The notes beneath the pieces were generated by a model. That model was not told the DNA's origin. It worked only from the letters and a program-made list of their open reading frames with translations, and searched no databases. Below, one piece after another: positions 45,357 to 54,092 of a stretch of 64,000 bases of DNA. The stretch spans positions 372,001 through 436,000 of the forward strand of contig NZ_JAGGLC010000001.1 in assembly GCF_017874235.1 (NCBI RefSeq). Direction: 5' to 3'. The translations under genes and the position numbers were made by a program. The DNA is from Halolamina salifodinae (GTDB taxonomy: Archaea; Halobacteriota; Halobacteria; Halobacteriales; Haloferacaceae). The first letter of the stretch is position 1; the number at the start of each line of letters is the position of its first letter.

Positions 45357-45369
45357 CCCAGCGAGTCCA
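45357..45369 (+). repeat. attR: copy of the tRNA-Ala 3' end
   Basis: CCCAGCGAGTCCA is identical to the last 13 bp of the tRNA at 16835-16847. Between it and the integrase stop there are two TCGGTCC copies and a GAATTCG/CGAATTC inverted repeat (45299-45305, 45319-45325) that could be integrase arm sites. Confidence 0.88.
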
Positions 45370-45424
45370 TCGGCTTTTCGCCGGCTTCTCAGGACCGTAG
45401 AGCGACGCGTCGCGCGTGCGCCGG

Positions 45425-45538
45425 ATGCACGCCCAGACCGTGCGCGACCTCGTCGAGAAGACCGTCGGCTGGGGACCGAGCGGGCACCAAGAGTTCGACG
45501 AGCAGGCGAAGCTGCCGATCGAGGCAGTTTTTGAATGA
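45425..45538 (+). CDS. 37-aa ORF, possibly a gene fragment
   Basis: The ATG-started frame MHAQTVRDLVEKTVGWGPSG continues to AVFE before TGA. Codon use is host-like, and upstream in-frame sequence lacks a start. It may be the 3' remnant of the gene disrupted or displaced by an earlier insertion at this tRNA site. Confidence 0.28.
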   Translation: MHAQTVRDLVEKTVGWGPSGHQEFDEQAKLPIEAVFE

Positions 45539-45603
45539 CCCATTTCTAGGGGAGACGGTGGTACGGAGAAAGTGATTTCTCCCCAGGAAAGAGAGGAAAT
45601 GTC

Positions 45604-46407
45604 ATGTTTGGGTTCATAATGCGGTTTGGACAGGTCAACGCAACTCTTACCGATCTGTTGGAGATGAAATTCATACCTGACGAATCCCAGGATGAGATGG
45701 AGCAGTTTCTGCATAATATATCCGGCAATATTCTACAGGCGCACAATAACGGAAATTACGAAGTGAGGGATTACGAGCTACTCCGCCTGCAGATGTTCGC
45801 GAAGCACCTACAAGAAGTCGGGGAGACTAGACCGGATTTGCTGGAAGAATTTGCCAGCGAAATGCACGATATTGGTTATAACGAGTATTTTGGAACCCGC
45901 TTCGAGATCGACACCTGTGCGTCGTTGGTCAGGAATGAAGTGGATTTTGAGCATCCAGATCCTCCCGACTTCATAATTGAGAGGGTATCTGGAGAGATTG
46001 CTATCGAATGCACCACTTCCCATTACTCAGGATCTAGCCAAACGCTGGAGGACAAATACAAGTCCACGATCGATAGCAAATCTGGGAAGTCCTACTACGA
46101 AAGCTCTACCGCCCTTTTTGTAGACATCACTAACCTGTACTACCACGGAGTAGACAGACAAGAACCGCTCTCGCGAGAAAAAATAATAGAGTGGACTAGG
46201 GAGCGGATAGAGCTATTCGACCTGGACATAGGGAGCGTCCTTCTTTTCAGTTATATTGTCGACAGAGACGATGGGGGAATGCACCACGCATACAACCGCT
46301 TTGATACAGATAATGCAGCGGACCCACTGATAGATTTCTTAGACGAGTTCTATCCGAGTGACGATGGTTTTGATGTAGATCGAGCATATCACCCCCACGA
46401 AAGCTGA
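45604..46407 (+). CDS. 267-aa nuclease-like accessory protein
   Basis: A helical N-terminal half (1-95) is followed by TRFEIDTCASLVRNEVDFEH then PPDFIIER and GEIAIECTTSHYSG (about residues 100-143). The strand-PD...E-x-T order resembles the PD-(D/E)xK nuclease core with Thr in place of Lys, as in some defence proteins. The gene is markedly more AT-rich than everything around it (many codons ending in A or T), a sign of recent transfer. It stands alone just outside attR. Possible roles are defence or a toxin; not established. Confidence 0.6.
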   Translation: MFGFIMRFGQVNATLTDLLEMKFIPDESQDEMEQFLHNISGNILQAHNNGNYEVRDYELLRLQMFAKHLQEVGETRPDLLEEFASEMHDIGYNEYFGTRFEIDTCASLVRNEVDFEHPDPPDFIIERVSGEIAIECTTSHYSGSSQTLEDKYKSTIDSKSGKSYYESSTALFVDITNLYYHGVDRQEPLSREKIIEWTRERIELFDLDIGSVLLFSYIVDRDDGGMHHAYNRFDTDNAADPLIDFLDEFYPSDDGFDVDRAYHPHES

Positions 46408-46559
46408 GCAAGCAGGAGAGCGAGGCACTTCCGAGAAGCAGGGGGAGTGAGTCGGAAGGTCAGCGCTCGATCGGGCCCTTGATCGGCCCGAATCACCCCC
46501 GTTTCGCGGAAGCTCGGCCGGGATTCTTCCGGAATCGCGCAAAGAGGAAGCCGCACACC

Positions 46560-47147
46560 ATGATGACTGAAGAATACGACGACAAGAACGGGCGGCGCGT
46601 GTGGCTCAGCTGCGACGAGGTCGAGGCGCTGCTCGACGTTGCCGGTGACCCACTCCGGAAGGTGGCGTTCCGACTCGGTGCGGAGGTCGGACGACGCTCC
46701 CACGAGGTCGTGGACGTTCGACCCGAGGAAGTCGTCGACGGCGGCGAGGCTGGAAAGGTGCTGGTGGTTGCCGAGGCTAAGGGCGAGAAGCTCCGGGAGG
46801 TGCCCATCCCCGACGCGCTCGCCGACACCGTGGACGCCGCAGCCAGCTTCGGCGGCGTCAACGACGACGAGGTGCTGGTCGACCGTTCGACTCGCTCGGT
46901 CCGAAACTGGGTCGAGGACGCCCGCGAGGAACTGGCAGCGGAGACCAGTGAAGCGCGCTGGGAGTACCTCACGTTCCACGATCTACGACGCACCTAGGCG
47001 GGCCAGCTTGCGAACGCCGACGGCGATCAGACCGTCGCGCTGCGGTGGGTCGGCTGGAACGACCTCGACACGTTCCTGAACCACTACCGGGGCGAAGCGA
47101 TGGAGAAGGCGCAGGCGCGGGAGCGCGGTAAGGTGGAGTGGCTATAG
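46560..47147 (+). pseudogene. Catalytic-only tyrosine recombinase with in-frame amber
   Basis: The frame starts MMTEEYDDKNGRRVWLSCDE and reads through recombinase motifs: Arg in EVGRRSHEV, HDLRRT, then TAG at 46995-46997, after which the same frame continues AGQLANADGDQTVALRWVGW to NHYRGEA and ends with a normal stop at 47145. In related integrases the codon after HDLRRT is Trp (TGG), so one G-to-A change inactivated it. It is a relic of an older integration next to this tRNA. It resembles the short recombinase at 36733 in lacking a core-binding domain. Confidence 0.8.
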
Positions 47148-47216
47148 GGAACACCTATAGGATTTAGCTATTGGGAGGGTTTACAACAGTGGAAGACAGA
47201 ATATACGGTAGAGTCT

Positions 47217-47915
47217 ATGGCAACCACACAGACGACCCAGCGTCAGCAGTTGGCTAAAATGCCAAAAGCTCTGCTGAAAGGGGTTTCTCTCACCCTGCAA
47301 GTTCTGTGGGTTCCAGTAATCGCCTATAGCGTTATCACAAGCATTCCCGCAATCTCTACGGTTATCGAGGCGTATCTGAACACGGCCGAGTGGGAGCTAT
47401 ACGCCCTGTGTGCGATCGGGGGGATGCTTCTACTCAACTTTAGTGCCATCCTCGAGAATGATCTTGAGGACGATTCCTCGGAAGAGAGTGCCGACGAGGA
47501 AGAAGAGGATAGCAGCGGGAACGATCTAATAGAAGGCGCTCGGATGATCTACGAAGGACTCGGTGCAATAACGTACTTCAGCCTGTACGTGATATTCGCC
47601 GTCTTCGCCGGACTGATCGTGGCGACATACGTCTCTCCCGTGTTCGGTCCCGCTGTCGCCGTGCTCTACCCATCGGCTGAGTACACGCTCAGCAATCAGT
47701 TGGAGCATCAGGTGACCCCCTCCGCACTCACGATGTACCCCGCCCTCATCCCGGTCATAATCGGAACTGGACTGATTGTGCTCGCGGCTTTCGTTCTCGG
47801 GAGTATCATCGGTGTCCCGACGGCGATCGTCAAGGGGCTGGCAGAGCAGGCACCACCGATGCGAACTCGGCTACCGTTTTCGCGAAACGGCCACGGCCGA
47901 CGACCGATGAAGTAG
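47217..47915 (+). CDS. 232-aa multi-span membrane protein
   Basis: Spans lie near residues 20-45, 60-80, 125-150 and 180-205, with an acidic cytoplasmic loop DDSSEESADEEEEDSSG (about residues 84-100) and a basic C-terminus. There is no transporter motif. GAATATACGG lies just upstream and GGTTTACAAC a little further; either may be the TATA box. It is part of the accessory strip and convergent with the next gene. Confidence 0.6.
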   Translation: MATTQTTQRQQLAKMPKALLKGVSLTLQVLWVPVIAYSVITSIPAISTVIEAYLNTAEWELYALCAIGGMLLLNFSAILENDLEDDSSEESADEEEEDSSGNDLIEGARMIYEGLGAITYFSLYVIFAVFAGLIVATYVSPVFGPAVAVLYPSAEYTLSNQLEHQVTPSALTMYPALIPVIIGTGLIVLAAFVLGSIIGVPTAIVKGLAEQAPPMRTRLPFSRNGHGRRPMK

Positions 47916-47917
47916 CG

Positions 47918-48235
47918 CTATTCGGCCAGCGTTGAGCACCAGAGGGTAGAGTAGAAACGAGCGTAGCCGCCGGCGAAGAAGGCACAAAAAGTCCCAGCGG
48001 TTTCTAGGAGTGGCTGGCCGAGGTACCACATACCGAGTACTGCTATGAGACCCAAGAGCGTGCCGGGGAGCGCAATATGCCACTCGTGAACAATTTTTGC
48101 AAGCTGGACCTCCTTGGGGGCAGTGTCGTGTTCTTCATCCCACTCCTCACGTATCCACTCCTTGGAGAACCGTGGTGGGGGATTTTCTTCCTCCGACATA
48201 CTGGAGCCATTCAACTTCATACCTGAAAGGGACAC
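47918..48235 (-). CDS. 105-aa two-span membrane protein
   Basis: A charged N-terminal half (RFSKEWIREEWDEEHDTAPK) is followed by two spans (about residues 53-70 and 75-95). The start could also be the internal ATG at 48196 (MSEEENPPP). It is convergent with the preceding gene, with a 2-nt gap. The next 185 bp hold no gene. Confidence 0.5.
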   Translation of the reverse strand: MSLSGMKLNGSSMSEEENPPPRFSKEWIREEWDEEHDTAPKEVQLAKIVHEWHIALPGTLLGLIAVLGMWYLGQPLLETAGTFCAFFAGGYARFYSTLWCSTLAE

Positions 48236-48422
48236 CGCTAGTACTTGCCGAACGGCGATGATGTGCTCGGTGGGTGAACTGAGCGAAAACGGTCGAAGAA
48301 CACAACCACATCATTCAGCTGTGTACGCGGTAGTGTCCGGAATCATTGGTCAGGTCGTTCCGTCGACGCCGATACATCCCCTACAGGCGTACATTTACCA
48401 CTGAACCGAGCGATCACCGATC

Positions 48423-48683
48423 AATGCCGGAGCAAGCCGACACCTCAAGCAGTACTGTCAGGATCGCCTCGGCGAGGGCCTCAGAGCCGTCGGCTAGCAC
48501 TCGGGGGACAGCGTCGAAATCGTCGACATTCGGGACGAGCTGGGCAAACAGTACACTCCCGAGGACGTCGACCAGTTCGTCGGGTCCTCGCGGCGGATCC
48601 ACTCGGACCTCCAGGGGGTAGACGAAGACGTTGGCCGGAACTTCACCGAGTTCATCGACGACTGCCGCGACGCCATGCGCTGA
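48423..48683 (+). pseudogene. Broken DUF7522-like gene
   Basis: One frame reads RHLKQYCQDRLGEGLRAVG, meets TAG at 48495-48497, and continues HSGDSVEIVDIRDELGKQYT through to CRDAMR and a TGA at 48681. No start codon precedes it before an upstream stop at 48402. The pattern (short helix, strand, RD then a helix) matches a small haloarchaeal family I recall as DUF7522. It is convergent with a second damaged copy. Confidence 0.55.
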
Positions 48684-48688
48684 ATCGC

Positions 48689-49098
48689 TCAGTCGGTCTC
48701 CGCAGTCACGCGATACCGCGCCGACTGTGGCTGGAGCATCGAGACGGCCTGGTCGATGAACGTCGTCAGCCGGGCGGCTACCGTGCGGTCGAGCGAGATG
48801 AGGAGCCCCTCCGGGAAGTGGACGATCACCCCGTTCTCGTGGCCCTCCGTCGTCACGTTCGTCCCGCCCAGGGGCGGGTACTCCTCACCGTGTAGGAACG
48901 CGTCCGCCTGCCGGGCACGTTCGACAACTTCGGGCATCGAGTCACGCAACCGTCTGGCCGCGACATACCCACGCACGTAGCTACTCTCCCAGCCCCCTCG
49001 TTGTAGTAGAACGCGGATCGGTAGGCGTCTCCGGCACGCTCCCGCAGGTACTGATGGACCGATCGGTGGCGGTCGGTGACCGTATCGACAGTATTCGG
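48689..49098 (-). pseudogene. Frameshifted DUF7522-like gene
   Basis: The 5' part reads RHRSVHQYLRERAGDAYRS to FYYNE in one frame; the 3' part continues WESSYVRGYVAARRLRDSM in another, ending RYRVTAETD at TGA. The switch is at a run of five G (minus strand, about 48992-48996); six G would restore NEGGWESS. The upstream frame has no start codon after its stop at 49099-49101. It is either decayed or affected by a homopolymer error. It aligns by eye with the convergent pseudogene at 48423. Confidence 0.6.
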
Positions 49099-49154
49099 TC
49101 AGGAGATGTATGTATCTATCCCGAAGCGTCACCGGCCGCAAACCCGCCCGAGGT

Positions 49155-49898
49155 TCAGCCGAACGCCACCGCGATCTCGAAGTGGACGATCTGGACGCGG
49201 TCCAGGCCCGTCGTCTCACAGGAGATTCGCTGGCCGTCCTCGCCGTCGGGCCAGGAACAGCTCATCCCCTGTCCTTCGAGGTACGCCGCCCAGCGGTCGG
49301 CCGCTGGCGAGGAGAGCGCGATTTCGAGTCGGTCGACGCCGTTGTTGTCGACTTCGACGCTCCGGATCCGGCGCTCGGCGCGGACGAGCACCGTCCGCGA
49401 GCCGGCGATGGTGCGGTCCTCGACGGATAGCTGGATCACCGGGATGATCGCCCGCTTCTCCGAGATGACGTAGTTGGGCTCCTGGAGGAGGAGCGATCCG
49501 TCGGGCTGGATCCGGGTCACCGCGCCGCCGGCGTAGCGAATCCGGGTGCCGCTAGCCTCGTACACCACCGGGTCGAGGCTGTAGTTCCCCGTCGAGAAGT
49601 CGACCGACCCCGACTCGTAGCCAGTGATGTTCAGCAGCGTCGGCGGCCCGGTGCCGATGCTGGCCTCCGCGAGGCGGATCTCCGTCCCGCGGCTTGGCGC
49701 GCCGCGGGCCGTGATGTCGGCGATGTTGTCGACGAGCACGTCGAAGGCACGCTCGGCGTTGTTGATTCGCTCGGCATCGCGCGCGTCCTGAAGGCCGCCG
49801 TAGCCGATGGTGAAGACGGTTCCGACCGTGAGCAACACCAACGAGAACACGAGCACGAAGCCGACCGTCTCGCTTACGCCCCGGCGGTCGCGGAACAC
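49155..49898 (-). CDS. Pilin-like secreted protein (DUF7289-like)
   Basis: A 247-residue protein with an archaeal type IV pilin-like N-terminus: FRDRRGVSETVGFVLVFSL, where RRGVSE precedes the hydrophobic helix. The ectodomain is beta-rich with a Cys pair near the C-terminus (SCSWPDGEDGQRISC). Haloarchaeal chromosomes have many such single-copy pilin-like proteins. An assembly partner is not nearby. Confidence 0.75.
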   Translation of the reverse strand: MFRDRRGVSETVGFVLVFSLVLLTVGTVFTIGYGGLQDARDAERINNAERAFDVLVDNIADITARGAPSRGTEIRLAEASIGTGPPTLLNITGYESGSVDFSTGNYSLDPVVYEASGTRIRYAGGAVTRIQPDGSLLLQEPNYVISEKRAIIPVIQLSVEDRTIAGSRTVLVRAERRIRSVEVDNNGVDRLEIALSSPAADRWAAYLEGQGMSCSWPDGEDGQRISCETTGLDRVQIVHFEIAVAFG

Positions 49899-49939
49899 GC
49901 TCTATCCTCGGTGAGCGCGGGTATAAGCGTTCGGCCAGC

Positions 49940-50152
49940 TCACGCGTCGTCCTCGAGCAGGCCGAGATCCTCGACGACGAGCTCCTGAAACGCCGCCGCG
50001 AGTTCGGGGTCGACCCGTGCCACGTCATCGCCGTCGTGGACCGCGTCGTTGTGGCGCTCGATCTGGGCCTCGAGATCCGACAGCGGAACACGAGTGGTGG
50101 TCTCACACTCGGGGCAGTAGATCGGCACCTGCGGGCCGTCGTCGTCGGTCAT
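49940..50152 (-). CDS. 70-aa hypothetical protein with CxxC
   Basis: The sequence MTDDDGPQVPIYCPECETTT begins a small acidic protein with one CPEC knuckle and a conserved-looking HNDAVHDGDDVARVDP segment. Two Cys alone do not complete a zinc site unless the protein dimerises or the His residues help. It is typical of short conserved haloarchaeal proteins of unknown role. Confidence 0.65.
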   Translation of the reverse strand: MTDDDGPQVPIYCPECETTTRVPLSDLEAQIERHNDAVHDGDDVARVDPELAAAFQELVVEDLGLLEDDA

Positions 50153-50191
50153 ACCCGATCCTCGCCAGCCGCAACCATAAGCCCCCGGGTG

Positions 50192-51985
50192 CTACTCGCC
50201 GTCGAGTTCGTCGGGATCGACGCCATATCGCTCCCGGAGCGCCTCGGGGGAGAGCTTCCCCAGCCGCAGGTCCCGCGCCAGCGCCGACGGCGACCGCTCG
50301 TCGGGATCGCCATACCCCCCAGCACCGGGCGTCCGGATGCTGACGACACTTCCGGGATCGAGATCGTGGACGGATTTCTGAGGGAGTTTCTCGCCGACGC
50401 TGACCCCCGCATCCTCCTCGGCCGCGTAGGCTTGCGCGTCCTCGTAAAGGTACGCAGCCCCCCGCTCGCCCTCGTCGCCGCCCTCCAGCCCGTAGGGCGC
50501 GTGCTGCTGACGGTCCGCGAGCAGGCTGAACCGGGCCGTGTGACCCCGGACCTCGATATCCCGCCGGATCCCCAGGCCGCCGCGGAACTCACCGGCGCCG
50601 CCGGAGTCGGGCCGCAGCGAGTAGCGCAGCACCCGGAGCGGGTAGGCCGTCTCCAGCACCTCCGCGGGCGTGTTCATCGTGTTGCTCATGTGGACGTGGA
50701 CGCCGTCCATCCCGTCTTTCCCGGCGCGGCCGCCGAAGCCGCCGCCCTGGGTCTCGTAGAAGGCGTAGGGCTCGCCGCCGGCGTCTGTGTCCTCAGATCC
50801 TCGCGGGTCCGTCCCGCCGAAGGTGACGTTGTTCATCGTCCCCTGACACGCCGCGAGCACGCGCTCCGGGGCCTCCGTCGCGAAGGCGCCGAGCACCACG
50901 TCAGTCACGCGCTGACTGGTCTCGAGGTTGCCGCCGACGACGGCTGCCGGCGGTTCGGGATTCACCAGACTCCGCTCGGGGGCGTCGATGGTGATCGGCC
51001 GGTAGCAGCCGTGGTTCGGCGGGATCTCGGGGTCGGTTACACACCGGACCGCGTAGTACGTCGCCGAGGAGGTGACCGCCAGCACGGCGTTGATCGGCCC
51101 CTCGGTCTGGGGGGCCGTGCCCGCGAAGTCGACGCCGACCTCGTCGCCGTCGACGGTGACTTCGACCTCGACGGGCAGGTCCTCGTTCCCGCGGCCGTCG
51201 TCGTCGAGCAGGTCCCCGAACTCGTAGGTGCCGTCGGGGAACGCCTCGATCTCGCTGCGCATCCGGCGCTCGGAGTAGTCCTTCACCGCCTCGAAGGCGC
51301 TCTCGAGGGTGTCGGCGCCGTACTCGTCGACCATCCCGTGGACCCGCTCGCGGGCCGTCTCGTTGGCGGCCTCCTGGGCGCGGATGTCCCCGCGGCGCTC
51401 GTCGGGCGTGCGCACGTTCGAGAGGATCATCTCCAGCACGTTGTCGTTCACCTCGCCGCCCTCGAACAGTTTTACCGGCGGGATCCGCAGGCCCTCCTGG
51501 TAGATCTCGGTGGAGTCGGCGGCGACGCTCCCCGCCGTGGAGCCGCCGATGTCGGCGTGGTGGGCGCGGTTGGCCGCGTAGGCCACGAGTCGCGGCTCTT
51601 GGTCCTCGCTCTCCAGCGTCTCGGGGTCGTACACCGGCGAGACGAGGGTCAGGTCCGGGAGGTGTGCGCCGCCCCGGAACGGGTCGTTGAGGAGGACCGC
51701 GTCACCCGGGTTCAGGTCACCCTCGAAAGCGTCGACGGCCGCCCGGACCGAGAACGGCATCGCGCCGAGGTGGACCGGCATGTTCTCGGCCTGACTCACC
51801 ATCTCGCCGCGGGCGTCGAACAGCGCACACGAGCAGTCCCGGCGCTCCTTGATGTTGGGCGAGTAGCCCGTCCGGACGAGGTTGGCGTTCATCTCCTCGG
51901 CGACCGCAACACAGCCGTTCCGGACGACTTCGAGCGTGACGGGGTCGACCTCGGCGTCGTCGCCGGCCGCGGAATCCGCGCTCAT
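50192..51985 (-). CDS. hyuB: Hydantoinase B / oxoprolinase beta-type subunit
   Basis: A 597-residue protein of the hydantoinase B family, the partner of HyuA in ATP-dependent opening of hydantoin or 5-oxoproline rings or in acetone-carboxylase-like reactions. Family marks include VTLEVVRNGCVAVAEEMNANLVR at the N-terminus, DNPF-type DAVLLNDPFRGGAHLPD (about residues 94-110) and HHADIGGSTAG (about 147-157). The start overlaps the hyuA stop by 4 nt. The exact substrate cannot be told from sequence. Confidence 0.92.
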   Translation of the reverse strand: MSADSAAGDDAEVDPVTLEVVRNGCVAVAEEMNANLVRTGYSPNIKERRDCSCALFDARGEMVSQAENMPVHLGAMPFSVRAAVDAFEGDLNPGDAVLLNDPFRGGAHLPDLTLVSPVYDPETLESEDQEPRLVAYAANRAHHADIGGSTAGSVAADSTEIYQEGLRIPPVKLFEGGEVNDNVLEMILSNVRTPDERRGDIRAQEAANETARERVHGMVDEYGADTLESAFEAVKDYSERRMRSEIEAFPDGTYEFGDLLDDDGRGNEDLPVEVEVTVDGDEVGVDFAGTAPQTEGPINAVLAVTSSATYYAVRCVTDPEIPPNHGCYRPITIDAPERSLVNPEPPAAVVGGNLETSQRVTDVVLGAFATEAPERVLAACQGTMNNVTFGGTDPRGSEDTDAGGEPYAFYETQGGGFGGRAGKDGMDGVHVHMSNTMNTPAEVLETAYPLRVLRYSLRPDSGGAGEFRGGLGIRRDIEVRGHTARFSLLADRQQHAPYGLEGGDEGERGAAYLYEDAQAYAAEEDAGVSVGEKLPQKSVHDLDPGSVVSIRTPGAGGYGDPDERSPSALARDLRLGKLSPEALRERYGVDPDELDGE

Positions 51986-54087
51986 CGCTCCACCCCCGTA
52001 TCCACGACCAGCGTGCCGTCGGGGTCCACCTCGGCGGACTGCCCGGGGCGCAGGACGACGGTACTCTCCGGCCCTTCGACGACCGCGGGCCCGTCGATGT
52101 CGCCGCCGGCCGGGAGCAGATCCCGGTCGTAGATCGGCGCGTCGTACGCCTGGTCGTCGAACCGGACCTCCCGGTGCTCGGCGATAGCATCGGCGACGGT
52201 TCCTTCAGGGCTGACCGCAGCCGTCGACGGCGAATCGACGACGCCGCGGGCGTGCAGGCGCAGCGTGACCAGTTCGACCGGCTCCTCGGGGTCGGCGTGG
52301 CCGTAGCGGGACTCGTGGCGCTCGTGGAACCGCGCCTCGATGCGGTCGAGCGCGTCGGCGTCGATTTCGCCGTCGGGCACCGGGACCGACACGTCGAACG
52401 ACTGGCCCGCGTAGCGCAGGTCGGCGACGCGCTCGAACTCCCGGCGCTCGGGGGCGATTCCTTCCCCGGCGAGTTCGTCGTCGCCCTCCGCGCGGAGTTC
52501 GGCGAACGCGCCGGCGACCGTCGCGGCGTCGACGGCGCCCCAGGGTCGGACCATCGACTGGCTGTAGTCGTAGCCCACGTCGCTGATCAGGAGGCCGAGC
52601 GCGGAGAGCGCGCCCGCCGTTCTGGGCACGAGTACGGTCGGCACGTCGAGTTCGGCCGCGAGCGTGGGCGCGTGGAGCGGCCCGGCGCCGCCAAAGGCGA
52701 CCAGCGCGAACTCCCGGGGATCGTGGCCGCGCTCGACCGAGACCACCCGGAGCGCGCGGGCCATGTTGGCGTTCGCAACGTCGAGCACGCCCTGTGCGGT
52801 CTCCTCGGGGCTCATCCCCACCTCGTTTCCAAGTTCCTCGAAGCCGGCGCGCACGTCGTCGACGCCCACGTCGCGGTCCTCGGGCAGGAACCCCTCGGGG
52901 TCGATCCGCCCGAGCAGGAGGTGCGCGTCGGTCGTCGTCGGTCGCTCACCGCCGCGGCCGTAGCAGATCGGGCCGGGATCCGCGCCCGCCGAGCGCGGCC
53001 CCACGCGGAGCGCGCCGCCGGTGTCGACCCACGCGACCGACCCGCCGCCGGAGCCGACAGTGTGCACGTCGATCATCGGCACGCCGACGGTGTAGTCGCC
53101 GATAGCCACATCGGTGGAGACGACCGGCTCGCCGTCCTGCACGAGCGAGACGTCACAGGAGGTGCCGCCCATGTCCATCGTGATCAGGTCCTCGTAGCCC
53201 GCGCGGGCGGCGACGTGGGTCGCGCCCTGCACGCCCCCGGCGGGGCCCGAGAGCAGCGTGTTCACCGGTCGGCTCCGCGCGGCGTCGGCGTCGATCAGGC
53301 CGCCGTTGGACTGCATCAGCTTCACGGCGGCGTCGACGCCGCGCTCGCGCACCTCGCGCTCGAGGTTGCCGACGTAGCTCGCCATCACGGGTTTCAGCGC
53401 GGCGTTGAGGGTGGTGGTGACGCTGCGCTCGTACTCCCGGATCTCGGGGAGGACGGCGCTCGACTGCGAGACCGACACGTCCGGTAGCTCCTCGCGCAGG
53501 ATTTCGGTCACGCGGCGCTCGTGGGCGGGGTTCTCGAAGGCGAAGAGCAAACAGACCGCGACCGCCAAGACCCCGGTGTCGTCGGACTGCGTCCGACTGC
53601 CAGACGAGCTTTGCTCGTCGATGTCGTCGATGGCGGCGGCGACCTCCCGGACGGCGTCCTCGTCGAGTTCGCGCAGGACGTTCCCGCGCTCGTCGAGGCG
53701 TTCGGGGACGGTGAATCGGCGGTCCCGCGGGACCACGGGTTCGGCCTTCTCGGCGTCGAAGTCGTAGATGTCCGGGCGGTCCTGTCGGCCGATTTCGAGG
53801 GCGTCGCGGAACCCTTCGGTCGTGACGAGGGCGGTATCGACCCACGTGCCCTCCAGCACTGCGTTGGTCGCAACGGTGGTGCCGTGGCTGAAGAAGTCCA
53901 CGTCCGCGGGCGCGTAGCCCGCGGCGTCCTCGCTGGCGTCGAGGCCGTTGAGGACCCCCTGCTCGGGGTTCTCGGGTGTGGAGGGCGTCTTGGTGACGGT
54001 GATTTCGCCGTTCTTGACGGCGACCACGTCGGTGAACGTGCCGCCGATGTCGACGCCGACACGGGTCTCTTGGGGCTGTTCGCTCAC
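51982..54087 (-). CDS. hyuA: Hydantoinase A / oxoprolinase alpha-type subunit
   Basis: A 701-residue actin-fold ATPase subunit. VGVDIGGTFTDVVAVKNGE (residues 10-28) is the phosphate-binding motif, with DFFSHGTTVATNAVLEG (about 71-87) and ITMDMGGTSCDVSLV (second phosphate motif) following. The GTG at 54087 (MSEQPQETRVGVDIGG) gives normal length; the long in-frame upstream extension is Arg/Pro/Thr-rich intergenic sequence. It forms a two-gene operon with hyuB. Confidence 0.92.
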   Translation of the reverse strand: MSEQPQETRVGVDIGGTFTDVVAVKNGEITVTKTPSTPENPEQGVLNGLDASEDAAGYAPADVDFFSHGTTVATNAVLEGTWVDTALVTTEGFRDALEIGRQDRPDIYDFDAEKAEPVVPRDRRFTVPERLDERGNVLRELDEDAVREVAAAIDDIDEQSSSGSRTQSDDTGVLAVAVCLLFAFENPAHERRVTEILREELPDVSVSQSSAVLPEIREYERSVTTTLNAALKPVMASYVGNLEREVRERGVDAAVKLMQSNGGLIDADAARSRPVNTLLSGPAGGVQGATHVAARAGYEDLITMDMGGTSCDVSLVQDGEPVVSTDVAIGDYTVGVPMIDVHTVGSGGGSVAWVDTGGALRVGPRSAGADPGPICYGRGGERPTTTDAHLLLGRIDPEGFLPEDRDVGVDDVRAGFEELGNEVGMSPEETAQGVLDVANANMARALRVVSVERGHDPREFALVAFGGAGPLHAPTLAAELDVPTVLVPRTAGALSALGLLISDVGYDYSQSMVRPWGAVDAATVAGAFAELRAEGDDELAGEGIAPERREFERVADLRYAGQSFDVSVPVPDGEIDADALDRIEARFHERHESRYGHADPEEPVELVTLRLHARGVVDSPSTAAVSPEGTVADAIAEHREVRFDDQAYDAPIYDRDLLPAGGDIDGPAVVEGPESTVVLRPGQSAEVDPDGTLVVDTGVER

Positions 54088-54092
54088 AGTAG

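Larger units (their letters stand above)
16835..45369. mobile_element. Integrated provirus/plasmid-vesicle-like element in tRNA-Ala(CGC)
   Basis: The element is 28.5 kb and bounded by an exact 13-bp direct repeat (CCCAGCGAGTCCA), one copy being the tRNA 3' end and the other lying 66 bp after the stop codon of a tyrosine integrase. It contains two rightward operons of DNA-interacting and zinc-finger proteins, a 13-kb leftward operon of membrane and secreted proteins with one ATPase, Orc1/Cdc6, HicBA, an AbrB-like protein and a repressor candidate. Dense 1-11-nt gene overlaps run through the operons, in contrast with the chromosome. No capsid, portal or terminase gene is recognised. It could be a pleolipovirus-like provirus or a pR1SE-type plasmid that spreads in membrane vesicles. 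Confidence 0.9.

Noticed and set aside
46995..46997. Recoded amber (pyrrolysine-like) in the 46560 recombinase
   Set aside because: No supporting element or context is visible and the position is Trp in relatives, so a simple nonsense mutation explains it.
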